DNA of 64,000 nucleotides from Citrobacter koseri ATCC BAA-895 (GTDB lineage Bacteria; Pseudomonadota; Gammaproteobacteria; Enterobacterales; Enterobacteriaceae), in NCBI RefSeq assembly GCF_000018045.1, contig NC_009792.1:3038001-3102000 (forward strand), given 5' to 3'. Every line of letters begins with the position of its first letter. Position 1 is the first letter of the stretch. Both the position numbers and the translations under genes were made by a program. Shown here piece after piece: positions 1-8,795 of this stretch. The notes under the pieces were generated by a model. The model worked only from the letters and a program-made list of their open reading frames with translations, was not told the DNA's origin and did not search any database.

Positions 1-647
1 GTAGCGTAGAAGACCCGGTCGAAATCCCTGTCGAGGGCCTTAATCAGACACAAATTCATCCGCGCGCCGGACTTACTTTTCAGAGCGTATTACGCGCGCT
101 GCTGCGTCAGGACCCCGACATTATAATGGTGGGCGAAATCCGTGATGGCGAAACGGCAGAAATTGCGATTAAAGCCGCGCAAACCGGCCACCTGGTGCTG
201 TCCACGCTGCACACCAACTCCACCAGTGAAACGCTGATACGTTTACAACAGATGGGCGTCGCGCGTTGGATGATCTCATCCGCCCTGACGCTGGTCGTCG
301 CCCAGCGACTGGTCAGAAAATTATGTCCGTACTGCCGTCATCTTGCCGCAGAGTCTGTCTCACTTCCCGCCGCGCTATGGCCTACCACGCTTCCCCGCTG
401 GCAAGCACCCGGTTGCGAACGTTGCTACCACGGATTTTATGGGCGTACCGCACTCTTCGAGGTTTTACCTGTTACGCCCGCATTGCGACAGTTGCTTATC
501 AACAATGCAACCGTTGAGGCGCTGGAGTCCTGCGCCCGACAGGAAGGGATGAGTACGCTTTTTGAGAACGGCTGTCATGCGGTTGAACAAGGATTGACGA
601 CCTTTGAAGAACTCCTGCGCGTTCTGGGGCTACCCCATGTCGGCTAA
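1..647 (+). CDS. hofB: HofB, type IV pilus-like assembly ATPase (GspE/PilB family), 5' end missing
   Basis: The reading frame is open from base 3, giving the last 215 codons of a secretion ATPase; the start lies outside the window. Visible landmarks in order are the Asp box EDPVE (visible codons 3-7), the Walker B stretch ending in VGEIRD (codons 43-48), the His box STLHTNS (near 67-73), and two CxxC pairs (CPYC and CERC) typical of the zinc-binding subdomain of GspE/PilB enzymes. In the family this cytoplasmic hexamer powers pilin polymerisation. It overlaps hofC by 11 bases, so the two are translationally linked. In E. coli the ppdD-hofB-hofC genes are largely silent under laboratory conditions; nothing here shows expression. 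Confidence 0.93.
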   Translation, partial: SVEDPVEIPVEGLNQTQIHPRAGLTFQSVLRALLRQDPDIIMVGEIRDGETAEIAIKAAQTGHLVLSTLHTNSTSETLIRLQQMGVARWMISSALTLVVAQRLVRKLCPYCRHLAAESVSLPAALWPTTLPRWQAPGCERCYHGFYGRTALFEVLPVTPALRQLLINNATVEALESCARQEGMSTLFENGCHAVEQGLTTFEELLRVLGLPHVG

Positions 648-1839
648 ACAGCTTTGGCGCTGGCAAGGGATTAACGCCACGGGCCATTCGGAAGAAGGGG
701 CCTTATGGGCTGACGATCGTGCCGCACTGCTCGTTGCTCTGGAACATCAGCACATCATGCCGATACGCGCAAAACGCTTGAGCATTAAAGCGGCACACTG
801 GCGCGCAGAGCAAAGCGCGGAGATCGTCCACCAACTGGCGACGCTTCTCAAAGCGGGGCTTACGCTTTCCGAAGGACTGACATTGCTTGCCGGGCAGCAT
901 CCCAGTCGACAATGGCAGGCGCTGCTGCAAACGCTGGCCCATAACCTGGAGCAAGGCGCCCCGCTTTCTTCCGCGCTGGCGCAATGGCCGCAGGTCTTTC
1001 CTCCACTCTATCAGGCGATGATCCGTACCGGGGAACTTACCGGAAAACTCGATGAATGCTGCTTTGAGCTGGCGCGTCAGCAAAATGCCCAAAAACAGCT
1101 TGCTGACAAAGTCAAAAAAGCGCTGCGTTATCCCATCATAATTCTGACGATGGCCGTGATGGTTGTTTTCGCCATGCTGCACTTTGTCCTGCCAGAGTTT
1201 GCCGCTATCTACCGGACATTCAATACGCCGTTACCGGCACTGACGCAGGGCATCATCACACTGGCGCAGTGGAGTGCCCAATGGGGCTGGCTGATGGCGC
1301 TGCTCGGTATCGCAACGGGGGTAATCTACGGTTTGATAATAAAAAAACCGTACTGGCAGATTCAACGCCAGCGTCTGCTGCTGCGCTGTCCCGTTATTGC
1401 ACGCCTGGTCAGAGGCCAAAAACTCACGCAGATTTTCACCATCCTGGCATTAACGCAACGCGCCGGAATCCCCTTTTCACAAGGGCTGGAAAGTATCGCA
1501 GAAACCCTGAATTGCCCTTACTGGTCTCAGCGTTTAGCTCAGGTTCATCGCGATATTCATGCCGGAAAGCCGGTCTGGCAGGCGCTTAAAAATGCCGGTG
1601 AGTTCAGCCCATTGTGCATACAGTTGGTCATGACCGGTGAAACTTCCGGCGCGCTGGATGCAATGTTACATAACCTTGCCCGGCACCACGGTGAGAATAC
1701 GCTATCGCTGGCGGATAACCTGGCGGCGCTACTGGAACCCGCCTTGCTTGTTATCACAGGGGTCATTATTGGTACGTTGGTCGTGGCAATGTATTTGCCC
1801 GTTTTCCATCTGGGGGATGCAATGAGCGGTATGGGATAA
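637..1839 (+). CDS. hofC: HofC, type IV pilus-like inner-membrane platform protein (GspF/PilC family)
   Basis: The product is 400 residues, the usual HofC length, counting from the ATG at 637 (protein begins MSAKQLWRW). An upstream TTG at 604 is in frame but adds residues not seen in the family. The protein has the two repeated GspF domains, each with the RTGE/TGE signature (MIRTGELTGKLDE in the first, MTGETSGALD in the second). A membrane segment follows RYPIIIL and another lies near the C-terminus. GspF proteins form the inner-membrane platform contacted by the HofB ATPase. The start overlaps the end of hofB. Identification rests on the near-collinear match to E. coli HofC and on gene order. 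Confidence 0.94.
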   Translation: MSAKQLWRWQGINATGHSEEGALWADDRAALLVALEHQHIMPIRAKRLSIKAAHWRAEQSAEIVHQLATLLKAGLTLSEGLTLLAGQHPSRQWQALLQTLAHNLEQGAPLSSALAQWPQVFPPLYQAMIRTGELTGKLDECCFELARQQNAQKQLADKVKKALRYPIIILTMAVMVVFAMLHFVLPEFAAIYRTFNTPLPALTQGIITLAQWSAQWGWLMALLGIATGVIYGLIIKKPYWQIQRQRLLLRCPVIARLVRGQKLTQIFTILALTQRAGIPFSQGLESIAETLNCPYWSQRLAQVHRDIHAGKPVWQALKNAGEFSPLCIQLVMTGETSGALDAMLHNLARHHGENTLSLADNLAALLEPALLVITGVIIGTLVVAMYLPVFHLGDAMSGMG

Positions 1840-1840
1840 T

Positions 1841-1864
1841 GCTGGCGCATTGTGCTGCGCCAGC
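1841..1864. terminator. Hairpin between convergent hofC and guaC
   Basis: A perfect 9-bp stem (GCTGGCGCA at 1841-1849 pairing with 1856-1864) with a 6-base loop fills most of the 33-base gap between the stop codons of hofC and guaC. Neither side carries a good run of T, so it may slow or protect transcripts rather than terminate efficiently. Its position between convergent genes suggests it serves both. Confidence 0.45.
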
Positions 1865-1872
1865 GCAGGGGA

Positions 1873-2916
1873 TTACAGGCTATTGAAAACGCGGTTTTCT
1901 TGTTCCTGTACCCGAATAAACGTCGTGCGTTTCGTCAGCTCTTTCAAACGGGAGGCGCCAACGTAGGTACAGGCTGAACGCAGGCCGCCGAGGATATCAC
2001 GCGCGGTGTATTCCACCGGGCCACGCAGCGGCAGCTTAACGGTTTTCCCTTCTGCTGCACGATATTGCGCAACGCCGCCAACGTGACGGGTCATAGCGGA
2101 TTCAGAACTCATGCCATAGAACAGCATAAATTTCTCGCCATTCTCTTCAACAATTTTACCGCCGCTTTCTTCATGGCCTGCCAGCATACCGCCCAGCATC
2201 ACGAAATCCGCGCCGCCGCCGAACGCTTTTGCGACATCGCCAGGCATGGTGCAACCGCCATCGCTGACAATCATACCGCCCAGACCATGCGCGGCATCGG
2301 CGCATTCAATCACCGCAGAAAGCTGCGGATAGCCCACGCCGGTTTTCACACGCGTGGTACATACGGATCCAGGACCAATCCCGACTTTTACAATATCCGC
2401 GCCGGAGAGAACCAACTCTTCACACATTTCACCGGTCACCACGTTACCGGCACAAATGGTTTTTGTCGGCCATGCTTCACGCGCCTTTGAAACAAACTGC
2501 ACGAAGTGTTCGGAGTAACCATTTGCCACATCAATACAAACAAAGTTCAGTGCCGGGCTCTGCGCCAGAATCTGTTTGGTTTTTTCGAAATCAGCATCGG
2601 AGGTGCCTGTTGAAACCATCACATGCCTGAGAACATCCTCAGAGGCGGTACTGGTGAAGGCGTTCCAGTCCTCAACGGAATAGTGCTTATGTACGGCAGT
2701 CAGAATGTCGAACGATGCCAGAGCGCTTGCCATCTCGAAAGTCCCGACGGTGTCCATATTGGCCGCGATAATCGGCACGCCGGACCAGGTCTGACCTGAA
2801 TGTTTAAAGGTGAATTGACGTTCCAGTTCAACATCAGAACGACTTTTGAGGGTAGAGCGTTTAGGGCGGATAAGAACGTCTTTGAAACCTAATTTCAGAT
2901 CTTCTTCGATACGCAT
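1873..2916 (-). CDS. guaC: GMP reductase
   Basis: The product is 347 residues, the full E. coli length. GuaC converts GMP to IMP with NADPH, releasing ammonia, and so recycles guanine nucleotides into the common purine pool. The IMPDH/GMPR barrel is visible: the GIGPGSVCTTR loop carries the catalytic cysteine (around residue 186), and the phosphate-binding SDGG and MLGGM motifs follow. It lacks the CBS domains of IMP dehydrogenase, which fits GMP reductase. It is monocistronic, convergent with hofC and divergent from coaE across a 225-base gap. Confidence 0.97.
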   Translation of the reverse strand: MRIEEDLKLGFKDVLIRPKRSTLKSRSDVELERQFTFKHSGQTWSGVPIIAANMDTVGTFEMASALASFDILTAVHKHYSVEDWNAFTSTASEDVLRHVMVSTGTSDADFEKTKQILAQSPALNFVCIDVANGYSEHFVQFVSKAREAWPTKTICAGNVVTGEMCEELVLSGADIVKVGIGPGSVCTTRVKTGVGYPQLSAVIECADAAHGLGGMIVSDGGCTMPGDVAKAFGGGADFVMLGGMLAGHEESGGKIVEENGEKFMLFYGMSSESAMTRHVGGVAQYRAAEGKTVKLPLRGPVEYTARDILGGLRSACTYVGASRLKELTKRTTFIRVQEQENRVFNSL

Positions 2917-3141
2917 GTGCGGATTCCTGGGGTTAATGGCAAAAAAGCGAAACTCACAACTCCAGTGACGTTATCATACGCACTAATCAGGCTTGCGCAA
3001 GACTGCGAAATTCTCTTTTTTTACGCTACAATCCCATAAATTTACCTGGCGAATAGTAGATAATGCCTACAGTAATATCGCCTTCGCGCGCTCAACTTTT
3101 AACCATTTGATTATCAAACCTAAATCCCAGGATCTGGACTT

Positions 3142-3762
3142 ATGAGGTATACAGTAGCCTTAACCGGCGGCATTGGCAGTGGTAAAAGCACCGTTGCGAA
3201 TGCATTCGCTGACCTCGGAATAAACGTTATCGACGCCGATATTATTGCGCGTCAGGTGGTTGAACCCGGTCAACCCGCCCTTATGGCGATCGCTGAACAT
3301 TTTGGTTCTGCACTTATCGCGCCAGACGGTTCGCTACAACGCCGGATGTTGCGCGAACGTATCTTTGCCAGTCCTGAAGAGAAATCCTGGCTGAATGCCC
3401 TGCTCCATCCGTTAATTCAGCAGGAAACCCGGCGTCAGTTTCAGCAGGCAACGTCCCCTTACGTGCTATGGGTTGTGCCCCTGCTCGTCGAAAATGCGCT
3501 GTATAAACAAGCCAATCGCGTTCTGGTGGTCGACGTGACGCCCGAAACGCAGCTCTTGCGAACCATGCAGCGCGATGATGTGACGCGTGAACATGCTGAA
3601 CAAATTCTGGCTGCCCAGGCAACGCGTGAAGCACGCCTTGCCGTGGCAGATGATGTTATTGATAATAATGGCGCACCGGACGCTATCGCGTCGGATGTCG
3701 CCCGCCTGCACGCGCGCTATTTACAGCTTGCGTCGCAGTTTGTCTCACAGGAAAAACCGTAA
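3142..3762 (+). CDS. coaE: Dephospho-CoA kinase
   Basis: The product is 206 residues, the family length. CoaE phosphorylates the 3'-hydroxyl of dephospho-CoA, the last step of coenzyme A synthesis. The P-loop GGIGSGKS is at residues 9-16, and the NVIDADIIARQVV stretch that binds substrate follows. The stop codon overlaps the zapD start as TAATG, so the two are translationally coupled. The combination coaE-zapD-yacG is conserved in enterics. Confidence 0.97.
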   Translation: MRYTVALTGGIGSGKSTVANAFADLGINVIDADIIARQVVEPGQPALMAIAEHFGSALIAPDGSLQRRMLRERIFASPEEKSWLNALLHPLIQQETRRQFQQATSPYVLWVVPLLVENALYKQANRVLVVDVTPETQLLRTMQRDDVTREHAEQILAAQATREARLAVADDVIDNNGAPDAIASDVARLHARYLQLASQFVSQEKP

Positions 3763-4505
3763 TGCACACCCAGGTCCTTTTTGAACACCCTCTCAATGAG
3801 AAGATGCGTACATGGCTGCGCATTGAGTTTCTGATTCAGCAACTCTCCGTCAATTTGCCCCTCGCAGATCATGCGGACGCCCTGCATTTTTTCCGTAACA
3901 TTGGGGATTTGCTGGATGTGTTCGAACGTGGCGAAGTGCGGACCGAGTTGCTAAAAGAGCTTGAGCGTCAGCAGCGCAAACTTCAGGCCTGGGTTGAAGT
4001 GCCGGGGGTTGACCAGAGTCGAATTGAGGCTCTGCGCCAGCAATTGAAGACGGCGGGCAGCATTCTGATTTCTGCTCCGCGTATCGGACAGCAGCTACGT
4101 GAAGATCGCCTGATTGCTCTGGTTCGTCAGCGCCTGAGTATTCCGGGCGGTTGTTGTAGTTTTGATTTGCCGACCCTGCATATCTGGCTGCATTTGCCGC
4201 AGGAACAGCGTGATGCGCAGGTTGAAACCTGGATCGCCAGCCTGAATCCGCTCAATCAGGCATTAACGCTGATCCTGGATTTGATTCGTAATTCCTCGCC
4301 GTTCCGTAAGCAAACCAGCCTGAATGGTTTTTATCAGGACAATGGCGATGATGCCGACCTGCTGCGTTTGCAACTGGCGCTTGATTCACAGCTCTATCCG
4401 CAAATTTCCGGGCATAAGAGCCGCTTTGCGATTCGCTTTATGCCGCTGGATAGCGAAAATGGCCTGGTGCCTGAGCGCCTCGATTTCGAACTGGCATGTT
4501 GTTAA
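3762..4505 (+). CDS. zapD: ZapD, FtsZ-bundling cell division protein
   Basis: The product is 247 residues, matching E. coli ZapD (formerly YacF). ZapD is a cytoplasmic dimer that binds the C-terminal tail of FtsZ and cross-links protofilaments into bundles at midcell. The sequence is mostly helical with an arginine-rich central part (LVRQRLSIPGG region), as in the family. The start overlaps the coaE stop by one base. It lies about 5.4 kb from ftsZ but on the opposite strand, so it is not part of the division operon. Confidence 0.95.
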   Translation: MHTQVLFEHPLNEKMRTWLRIEFLIQQLSVNLPLADHADALHFFRNIGDLLDVFERGEVRTELLKELERQQRKLQAWVEVPGVDQSRIEALRQQLKTAGSILISAPRIGQQLREDRLIALVRQRLSIPGGCCSFDLPTLHIWLHLPQEQRDAQVETWIASLNPLNQALTLILDLIRNSSPFRKQTSLNGFYQDNGDDADLLRLQLALDSQLYPQISGHKSRFAIRFMPLDSENGLVPERLDFELACC

Positions 4506-4514
4506 GGAGTAAAG

Positions 4515-4709
4515 ATGTCAGAAACTATCACCGTTAACTGCCCAACCTGCGGGAAAACCGTTGTCTGGGGCGAAGTGAGTCCGTTCCGTCCATTTTGTTC
4601 TAAACGCTGCCAGTTGATCGATCTCGGCGAGTGGGCCGCTGAAGAGAAGCGTATTCCAAGCTCTGGCGACTTGTCAGAAAGCGACGACTGGAGTGAAGAG
4701 CAGAAGTAA
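4515..4709 (+). CDS. yacG: YacG, zinc-finger inhibitor of DNA gyrase
   Basis: A 64-residue protein with four zinc-binding cysteines at residues 9, 12, 28 and 32 (CPTC and CSKRC) and an acidic C-terminal tail. In E. coli YacG binds the GyrB C-terminal domain and blocks DNA binding by gyrase. It starts 9 bases after zapD behind a clear AAGGAG site and is the last gene of the coaE operon. Confidence 0.95.
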   Translation: MSETITVNCPTCGKTVVWGEVSPFRPFCSKRCQLIDLGEWAAEEKRIPSSGDLSESDDWSEEQK

Positions 4710-4720
4710 TTCAACTAAAA

Positions 4721-4790
4721 CGTAGGGCGGGCAAGCGCAGCGCCCCCGCCATAATTTGCCGGATGGCGGCGTTGCCTTATCCGGCCTACG
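4721..4790. repeat. REP element pair (BIME) between yacG and mutT
   Basis: Two palindromic units are visible: a degenerate one (GGGCGGGCAAGCGCAGCGCCC) and a canonical one (GCCGGATGGCGGC ... GCCTTATCCGGC). They lie between the convergent ends of yacG and mutT. REP units commonly sit at operon ends, where they stabilise mRNA 3' ends or bind gyrase or Pol I. The same core recurs at six further sites in this window. Confidence 0.85.
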
Positions 4791-4804
4791 AACTACGAAC
4801 ACCA

Positions 4805-5194
4805 TTAGCCAGCAATCAGCTTTTCAATTACTGGCGCATTCGCGGGCGGGAAATCTTCCGCATTCAGAGCATCTTGCGCAATCCACCGCCCCGGTTGCCC
4901 CTCTTTTCCCCACGGCTCCCCTTCCCAGTGATCAACTAACCAGAACCACAGTGTGATGTGCCTGTCCGGGAACTGATATTCCAGCTTTTCAAATAGCGTC
5001 GCTTCACGCGGGGTAATCCCCACTTCTTCCTGCAACTCCCGGATCAGCGCCTGCTCCGGCGTTTCGCCCGCTTCGATTTTCCCGCCGGGAAACTCCAGTT
5101 TGTTGGCCATATGGGCATCGGCCGCACGTTGGGTAATAAAAACTTCGTGGTTCGGGTTGCGAATAATCCCGACAGCGATTTGCAGTTTTTTCAT
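4805..5194 (-). CDS. mutT: 8-oxo-dGTP diphosphatase (antimutator MutT)
   Basis: The product is 129 residues. It carries the Nudix box from Gly38 to about residue 60 (GKIEAGE ... RELQEEVG), which binds the catalytic metals. MutT hydrolyses 8-oxo-dGTP and 8-oxo-GTP to the monophosphates and prevents A:T to C:G transversions. It follows secA on the same strand with 58 bases between, including a terminator hairpin. It is therefore probably expressed both by read-through from secM-secA and from its own promoter. Confidence 0.97.
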   Translation of the reverse strand: MKKLQIAVGIIRNPNHEVFITQRAADAHMANKLEFPGGKIEAGETPEQALIRELQEEVGITPREATLFEKLEYQFPDRHITLWFWLVDHWEGEPWGKEGQPGRWIAQDALNAEDFPPANAPVIEKLIAG

Positions 5195-5207
5195 ACGGTT
5201 ACATCCA

Positions 5208-5233
5208 TAAAAAAGGCGCAGTCACCTGCGCCT
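5208..5233 (-). terminator. Rho-independent terminator after secA
   Basis: Read on the minus strand, a 7-bp GC-rich stem (AGGCGCA/TGCGCCT, 6-base loop) is followed by six T. It sits between the secA stop and the mutT start, so it should attenuate but perhaps not abolish secA-mutT read-through. Confidence 0.8.
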
Positions 5234-5252
5234 CATTGTCTTTATTCAGACC

Positions 5253-7958
5253 TTAGCTCAGACGGCCGTGGCACTGTTTGTATTTTTTACCGGAACCGCA
5301 AGGGCAAGGATCGTTACGACCCACTTTACGATCGCCCGTTTGCGCTGCCAGAGCGGCCGCCGCTGCGCTGTCGTCATCCTGATGACTGAGCTGCTGCATC
5401 TGCGCTAAACGCTCGGCTTCTTCGCGGCGCTGTTGTTCCATCGCTTCCACTTCTTCAGGCATACGAACCTGAACTTTGCTCAGCGTACTGACCACTTCAT
5501 ACTTCAGCGATTCCAGCATTGCTGCAAACATGGAGAAGGACTCGCGTTTGTATTCCTGCTTCGGATCTTTCTGCGCATAACCACGTAGGTGGATACCCTG
5601 ACGCAGGTAATCCATCGCCGCCAGGTGCTCTTTCCACAGCGAATCGAGAGTTTGCAGCATGACGCCTTTTTCGAAGTGACGCATCATCTCTGCGCCAACC
5701 ACTTCTTCTTTACGCTGATACACTTCGATTGAGTGCGCCAGAATACGCTCACGCAGCGTCTCTTCGTGCAGCTCCGGCTCTTTATCCAGCCACTCGGCAA
5801 TTGGCATATCCAGATCGAAGTCGTTTTTCAGACGTTCCTGCAAACCCGGAATATCCCACATCTCTTCCAGCGACTGCGGCGGAATGTACGCATCGATCGT
5901 CACTTTAAAGACGTCTTCACGAATGCTGTTGATGGTTTCGCTGACATCGCTGACATCCAGCAGTTCGTTACGCTGGGTGTAAATAGCGCGACGCTGATCG
6001 TTCGCGACATCATCGTATTCCAGCAGTTGCTTACGAATATCGAAGTTGCGGCTTTCAACTTTACGCTGCGCATTGGCAATCGCTTTAGTCACCCACGGGT
6101 GCTCAATGGCTTCACCTGGTTTCATACCCAGTTTACGCATCATGCCCGACACACGGTCAGAGGCAAAAATACGCATCAGCGCATCTTCCATTGACAGATA
6201 GAAACGGGAAGAGCCCGCATCACCCTGACGACCGGAACGACCACGCAACTGGTTGTCGATACGGCGAGATTCGTGGCGCTCAGTACCGATGATGTGCAGA
6301 CCGCCAGACGCCAGCACCGCCTCATGACGAACCTGCCAGTCCGCTTTGATCTGCGCGATCTGCTCTGGCGTTGGGTTTTCCAGCTCCGCCACTTCAGCCT
6401 GCCAGCTACCGCCCAGCACGATGTCCGTACCACGACCGGCCATGTTGGTGGCGATAGTGACCGCAGCCGGGTAGCCCGCCTGTGCAACAATCGCCGCTTC
6501 GTTGGCGTGGAATTTGGCGTTCAGAACGTTATGCTTGATGCCCGCTTTGGTCAGCTCATTAGAGACCACTTCAGATTTTTCGATCGAGATCGTACCCACC
6601 AGTACCGGCTGGCCGTTCGCGGTACGCTCTTTGATGTCTTCAATGATCGCCTGAATTTTTTCCGCTTCGGTCATGTAGACCAGATCCGGCATATCCTTAC
6701 GGATCATCGGACGGTTGGTCGGAACCACAACGGTATCCAGCTTATAGATGGAGCTGAATTCGAACGCTTCGGTATCTGCGGTACCGGTCATACCGGCCAG
6801 TTTCTCATACAGACGGAAGTAGTTCTGGAAGGTGATGGACGCCAGCGTCTGGTTCTCGTTCTGGATTTCCACGCCTTCTTTCGCTTCCACAGCCTGGTGC
6901 AGACCGTCGGACCAGCGGCGACCCTGCATGGTACGACCGGTGTGTTCGTCAACGATGATCACTTCGCCATCTTTAACGATGTAATCCACATCGCGGGTAA
7001 ACAGCGCGTGCGCACGCAGCGCGGCGGTTACGTGGTGCATCAGCATGATGTTGCCCGGAGAGTACAGGGACTCGCCTTCATCCATAATGCCTTCTTTCAC
7101 CAGCAGTTCTTCGATCAGCACCAGACCGCGTTCCGTCAGGTTGACCTGACGCGCTTTCTCATCAACGGAGAAGTGGCCTTCACCCTGGAAAGTATCAGAG
7201 TCTTCTTTCTCCTGGCGAATCAGGTGCGGGATGATCTTGTTTACTTTCTTGTACATTTCCGAGCTGTCTTCAGCCGGGCCGGAAATGATCAGCGGCGTAC
7301 GCGCTTCATCGATCAGGATGGAGTCGACCTCATCCACCAGCGCATAGTGCAGTTTACGCTGTACGCGCTCTTCCGGGCTGAACGCCATGTTATCGCGCAG
7401 GTAGTCAAAGCCGTATTCGTTGTTGGTGCCGTAAGTGATGTCGGCGGCGTAAGCTTCACGTTTTGCTGGGGCAGGCATGCCCGGCAGGTTAATACCGACG
7501 CTCATCCCGAGGAATTCAAACAGCGGGCGGTTGTTTTCAGCATCACGTTGCGCCAGATAGTCGTTCACTGTGACGACGTGTACGCCCTTACCGCTTAACG
7601 CGTTCAGGTAAGCAGGCAGCGTTGCGGTCAGGGTTTTACCTTCACCGGTACGCATTTCCGCGATACAGCGATCGTTCAGCACCATACCGCCCAGCAACTG
7701 GACGTCAAAGTGACGCATGCCGAATACGCGCTTACTCGCTTCACGAACCACGGCGAACGCTTCCGGGATCAGGCTTTCAACGCTTTCGCCTTTCTCCAGA
7801 CGCACGCGAAACTCTGCCGTTTTCCCTTTCAGTTCGTCATCGGAGAGTTTTTCCATCTCCGGTTCCATGGCATTGATGATGCCGACCGCTTTACGCATAC
7901 GACGCAAGGTACGATCGTTACGACTACCGAATACTTTGGTTAACAATTTGATTAGCAT
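5253..7958 (-). CDS. secA: SecA, preprotein translocase motor ATPase
   Basis: The product is 901 residues, the full enterobacterial length. Visible features are Walker A MRTGEGKT (102-109), the DEVDSILIDEARTP Walker B stretch near 209, helicase motif VI GRSGRQGD, and the C-terminal zinc-binding motif CPCGSGKKYKQCHG that contacts SecB. SecA drives unfolded precursors through SecYEG. It lies 61 bases downstream of secM, whose translation arrest is known in E. coli to expose the secA ribosome binding site. The minus-strand leader here has a short GC-rich hairpin (about 7979-7993) just before the site. Confidence 0.98.
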   Translation of the reverse strand: MLIKLLTKVFGSRNDRTLRRMRKAVGIINAMEPEMEKLSDDELKGKTAEFRVRLEKGESVESLIPEAFAVVREASKRVFGMRHFDVQLLGGMVLNDRCIAEMRTGEGKTLTATLPAYLNALSGKGVHVVTVNDYLAQRDAENNRPLFEFLGMSVGINLPGMPAPAKREAYAADITYGTNNEYGFDYLRDNMAFSPEERVQRKLHYALVDEVDSILIDEARTPLIISGPAEDSSEMYKKVNKIIPHLIRQEKEDSDTFQGEGHFSVDEKARQVNLTERGLVLIEELLVKEGIMDEGESLYSPGNIMLMHHVTAALRAHALFTRDVDYIVKDGEVIIVDEHTGRTMQGRRWSDGLHQAVEAKEGVEIQNENQTLASITFQNYFRLYEKLAGMTGTADTEAFEFSSIYKLDTVVVPTNRPMIRKDMPDLVYMTEAEKIQAIIEDIKERTANGQPVLVGTISIEKSEVVSNELTKAGIKHNVLNAKFHANEAAIVAQAGYPAAVTIATNMAGRGTDIVLGGSWQAEVAELENPTPEQIAQIKADWQVRHEAVLASGGLHIIGTERHESRRIDNQLRGRSGRQGDAGSSRFYLSMEDALMRIFASDRVSGMMRKLGMKPGEAIEHPWVTKAIANAQRKVESRNFDIRKQLLEYDDVANDQRRAIYTQRNELLDVSDVSETINSIREDVFKVTIDAYIPPQSLEEMWDIPGLQERLKNDFDLDMPIAEWLDKEPELHEETLRERILAHSIEVYQRKEEVVGAEMMRHFEKGVMLQTLDSLWKEHLAAMDYLRQGIHLRGYAQKDPKQEYKRESFSMFAAMLESLKYEVVSTLSKVQVRMPEEVEAMEQQRREEAERLAQMQQLSHQDDDSAAAAALAAQTGDRKVGRNDPCPCGSGKKYKQCHGRLS

Positions 7959-8019
7959 AATAAAATCTCAAACGCCCCGCGATGCGGAGTCTCTATAATT
8001 AGTTGAAGGTTTTTTGTTT

Positions 8020-8526
8020 TTAGCTGAGGCGTTGAGGGCCAGCGCGGATTCCCTGCGCCTGACTTATCCAGGCGGGAACGCTAAATGAGGCCTGAGGCGT
8101 AAAGTGCGCACGGGCGACGCGACGTACAATCGTTGGCGGTGTGCCTTCCTGCGTCAGCATCGCGCTGAGCGTGTTCAGTAACGCAATATGGTGCGCCTGA
8201 AGTGGCGAAGACTCTTCAACAACCGGCAGCGTTTGCGGCGCCATGGCAAAAGAGAGATGGCGGATAACCGTGCGAATCGCATGCTGATGCCAGTAGTCGA
8301 CGGTAAAATTCGGGCGGCGGTTACTCGCCTCCAGCAGCGCGAGCTGGCTGAAGTTAACCTTAACGGATTGATCGTGATTACTGGCGGTCGCTTTCGCCGG
8401 CGTATTAGGCTCGGCTGCGTTACTGAGAGCGGGCAGACCAAAGCTAGCCGCGACCATCCCCAATAAGAGATGCGGCCAGAAGTACCGTCTACCTAACTGT
8501 CGCCAGCGCGTCAGTATTCCACTCAC
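8020..8526 (-). CDS. secM: SecM, secretion monitor with arrest peptide
   Basis: The product is 168 residues from a GTG start (E. coli SecM is 170). There is an N-terminal signal sequence with a hydrophobic core (LLLGMVAASFGLPAL) and, near the end, the arrest motif FSVPAWISQAQGIRAGP at residues 148-164. All residues known to be needed for stalling in E. coli (F, W, I, G, I, R, A, G, P in the FxxxxWIxxxxGIRAGP pattern) are present. SecM stalls its own ribosome until pulled by the Sec machinery, raising secA translation when export is poor. Central residues differ from E. coli, as expected for a protein under little constraint there. Confidence 0.96.
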   Translation of the reverse strand: MSGILTRWRQLGRRYFWPHLLLGMVAASFGLPALSNAAEPNTPAKATASNHDQSVKVNFSQLALLEASNRRPNFTVDYWHQHAIRTVIRHLSFAMAPQTLPVVEESSPLQAHHIALLNTLSAMLTQEGTPPTIVRRVARAHFTPQASFSVPAWISQAQGIRAGPQRLS

Positions 8527-8590
8527 GTCATTGCCACCCTGATATGCCCGGCATGTGGGCTTACGAATTCAAAACGTTTTTTGCGCACAA

Positions 8591-8599
8591 ATCTTACCA
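8591..8599 (-). promoter_or_regulatory. Possible extended -10 promoter for secM-secA
   Basis: On the minus strand TGGTAAGAT matches the extended -10 form TGnTAnnnT, 65 bases upstream of the secM GTG. The -35 region is poor (CTGTAG at 17 bp). This is inference from sequence only. Confidence 0.35.
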
Positions 8600-8647
8600 T
8601 TAAAGCGTACGCTCTACAGCAGTAATGACATGGCGCTGAGGATAAAA

Positions 8648-8731
8648 ATGCTTAAGAAAGCAGCGAACGCACTGTATTTCGGTTCAGAGGCAGAGAAAAA
8701 GGCGAAGGCAAACGCCGGACGGAAGAGATAA
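8648..8731 (+). CDS. Possible 27-residue small protein between secM and lpxC
   Basis: An ATG is preceded by GAGGA at suitable spacing and followed by 27 sense codons. The product starts MLKKAANALYFG and has a charged second half rich in Lys, Ala and Arg ending GRKR; it would be very basic. It lies antisense to the leader of secM and opposite in direction to both neighbours. Its stop codon touches the T-run of the lpxC terminator on the other strand. I do not recognise it from any family. It could be a real small protein or a chance ORF; the ribosome binding site and composition favour a second look, but no conservation can be tested here. Confidence 0.35.
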   Translation: MLKKAANALYFGSEAEKKAKANAGRKR

Positions 8732-8780
8732 AAAAACGACTGGCTTACCTGGCCGGAGAGGGTGCCAGATTAACCAGTCG
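8729..8780 (-). terminator. Rho-independent terminator of lpxC
   Basis: On the minus strand a long imperfect hairpin (CGACTGG at 8774-8780 pairing with CCAGTCG at 8737-8743, then a second complementary block inside) is followed by a run of T. It lies about 150 bases beyond the lpxC stop, after the ERIC element, so the lpxC message should carry a long structured 3' end. Confidence 0.75.
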
Positions 8781-8795
8781 AATTTATGCGACAGG

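Noticed and set aside
1..1839. A possible active type IV pilus or secretion island
   Set aside because: Only hofB and hofC are seen, in the same place as in E. coli, with no accessory pilus genes on the side visible in the window.
6273..7598. A 441-codon open frame on the plus strand
   Set aside because: It is antisense to secA, with a low-complexity Phe/Arg/Val/His composition typical of shadow frames.
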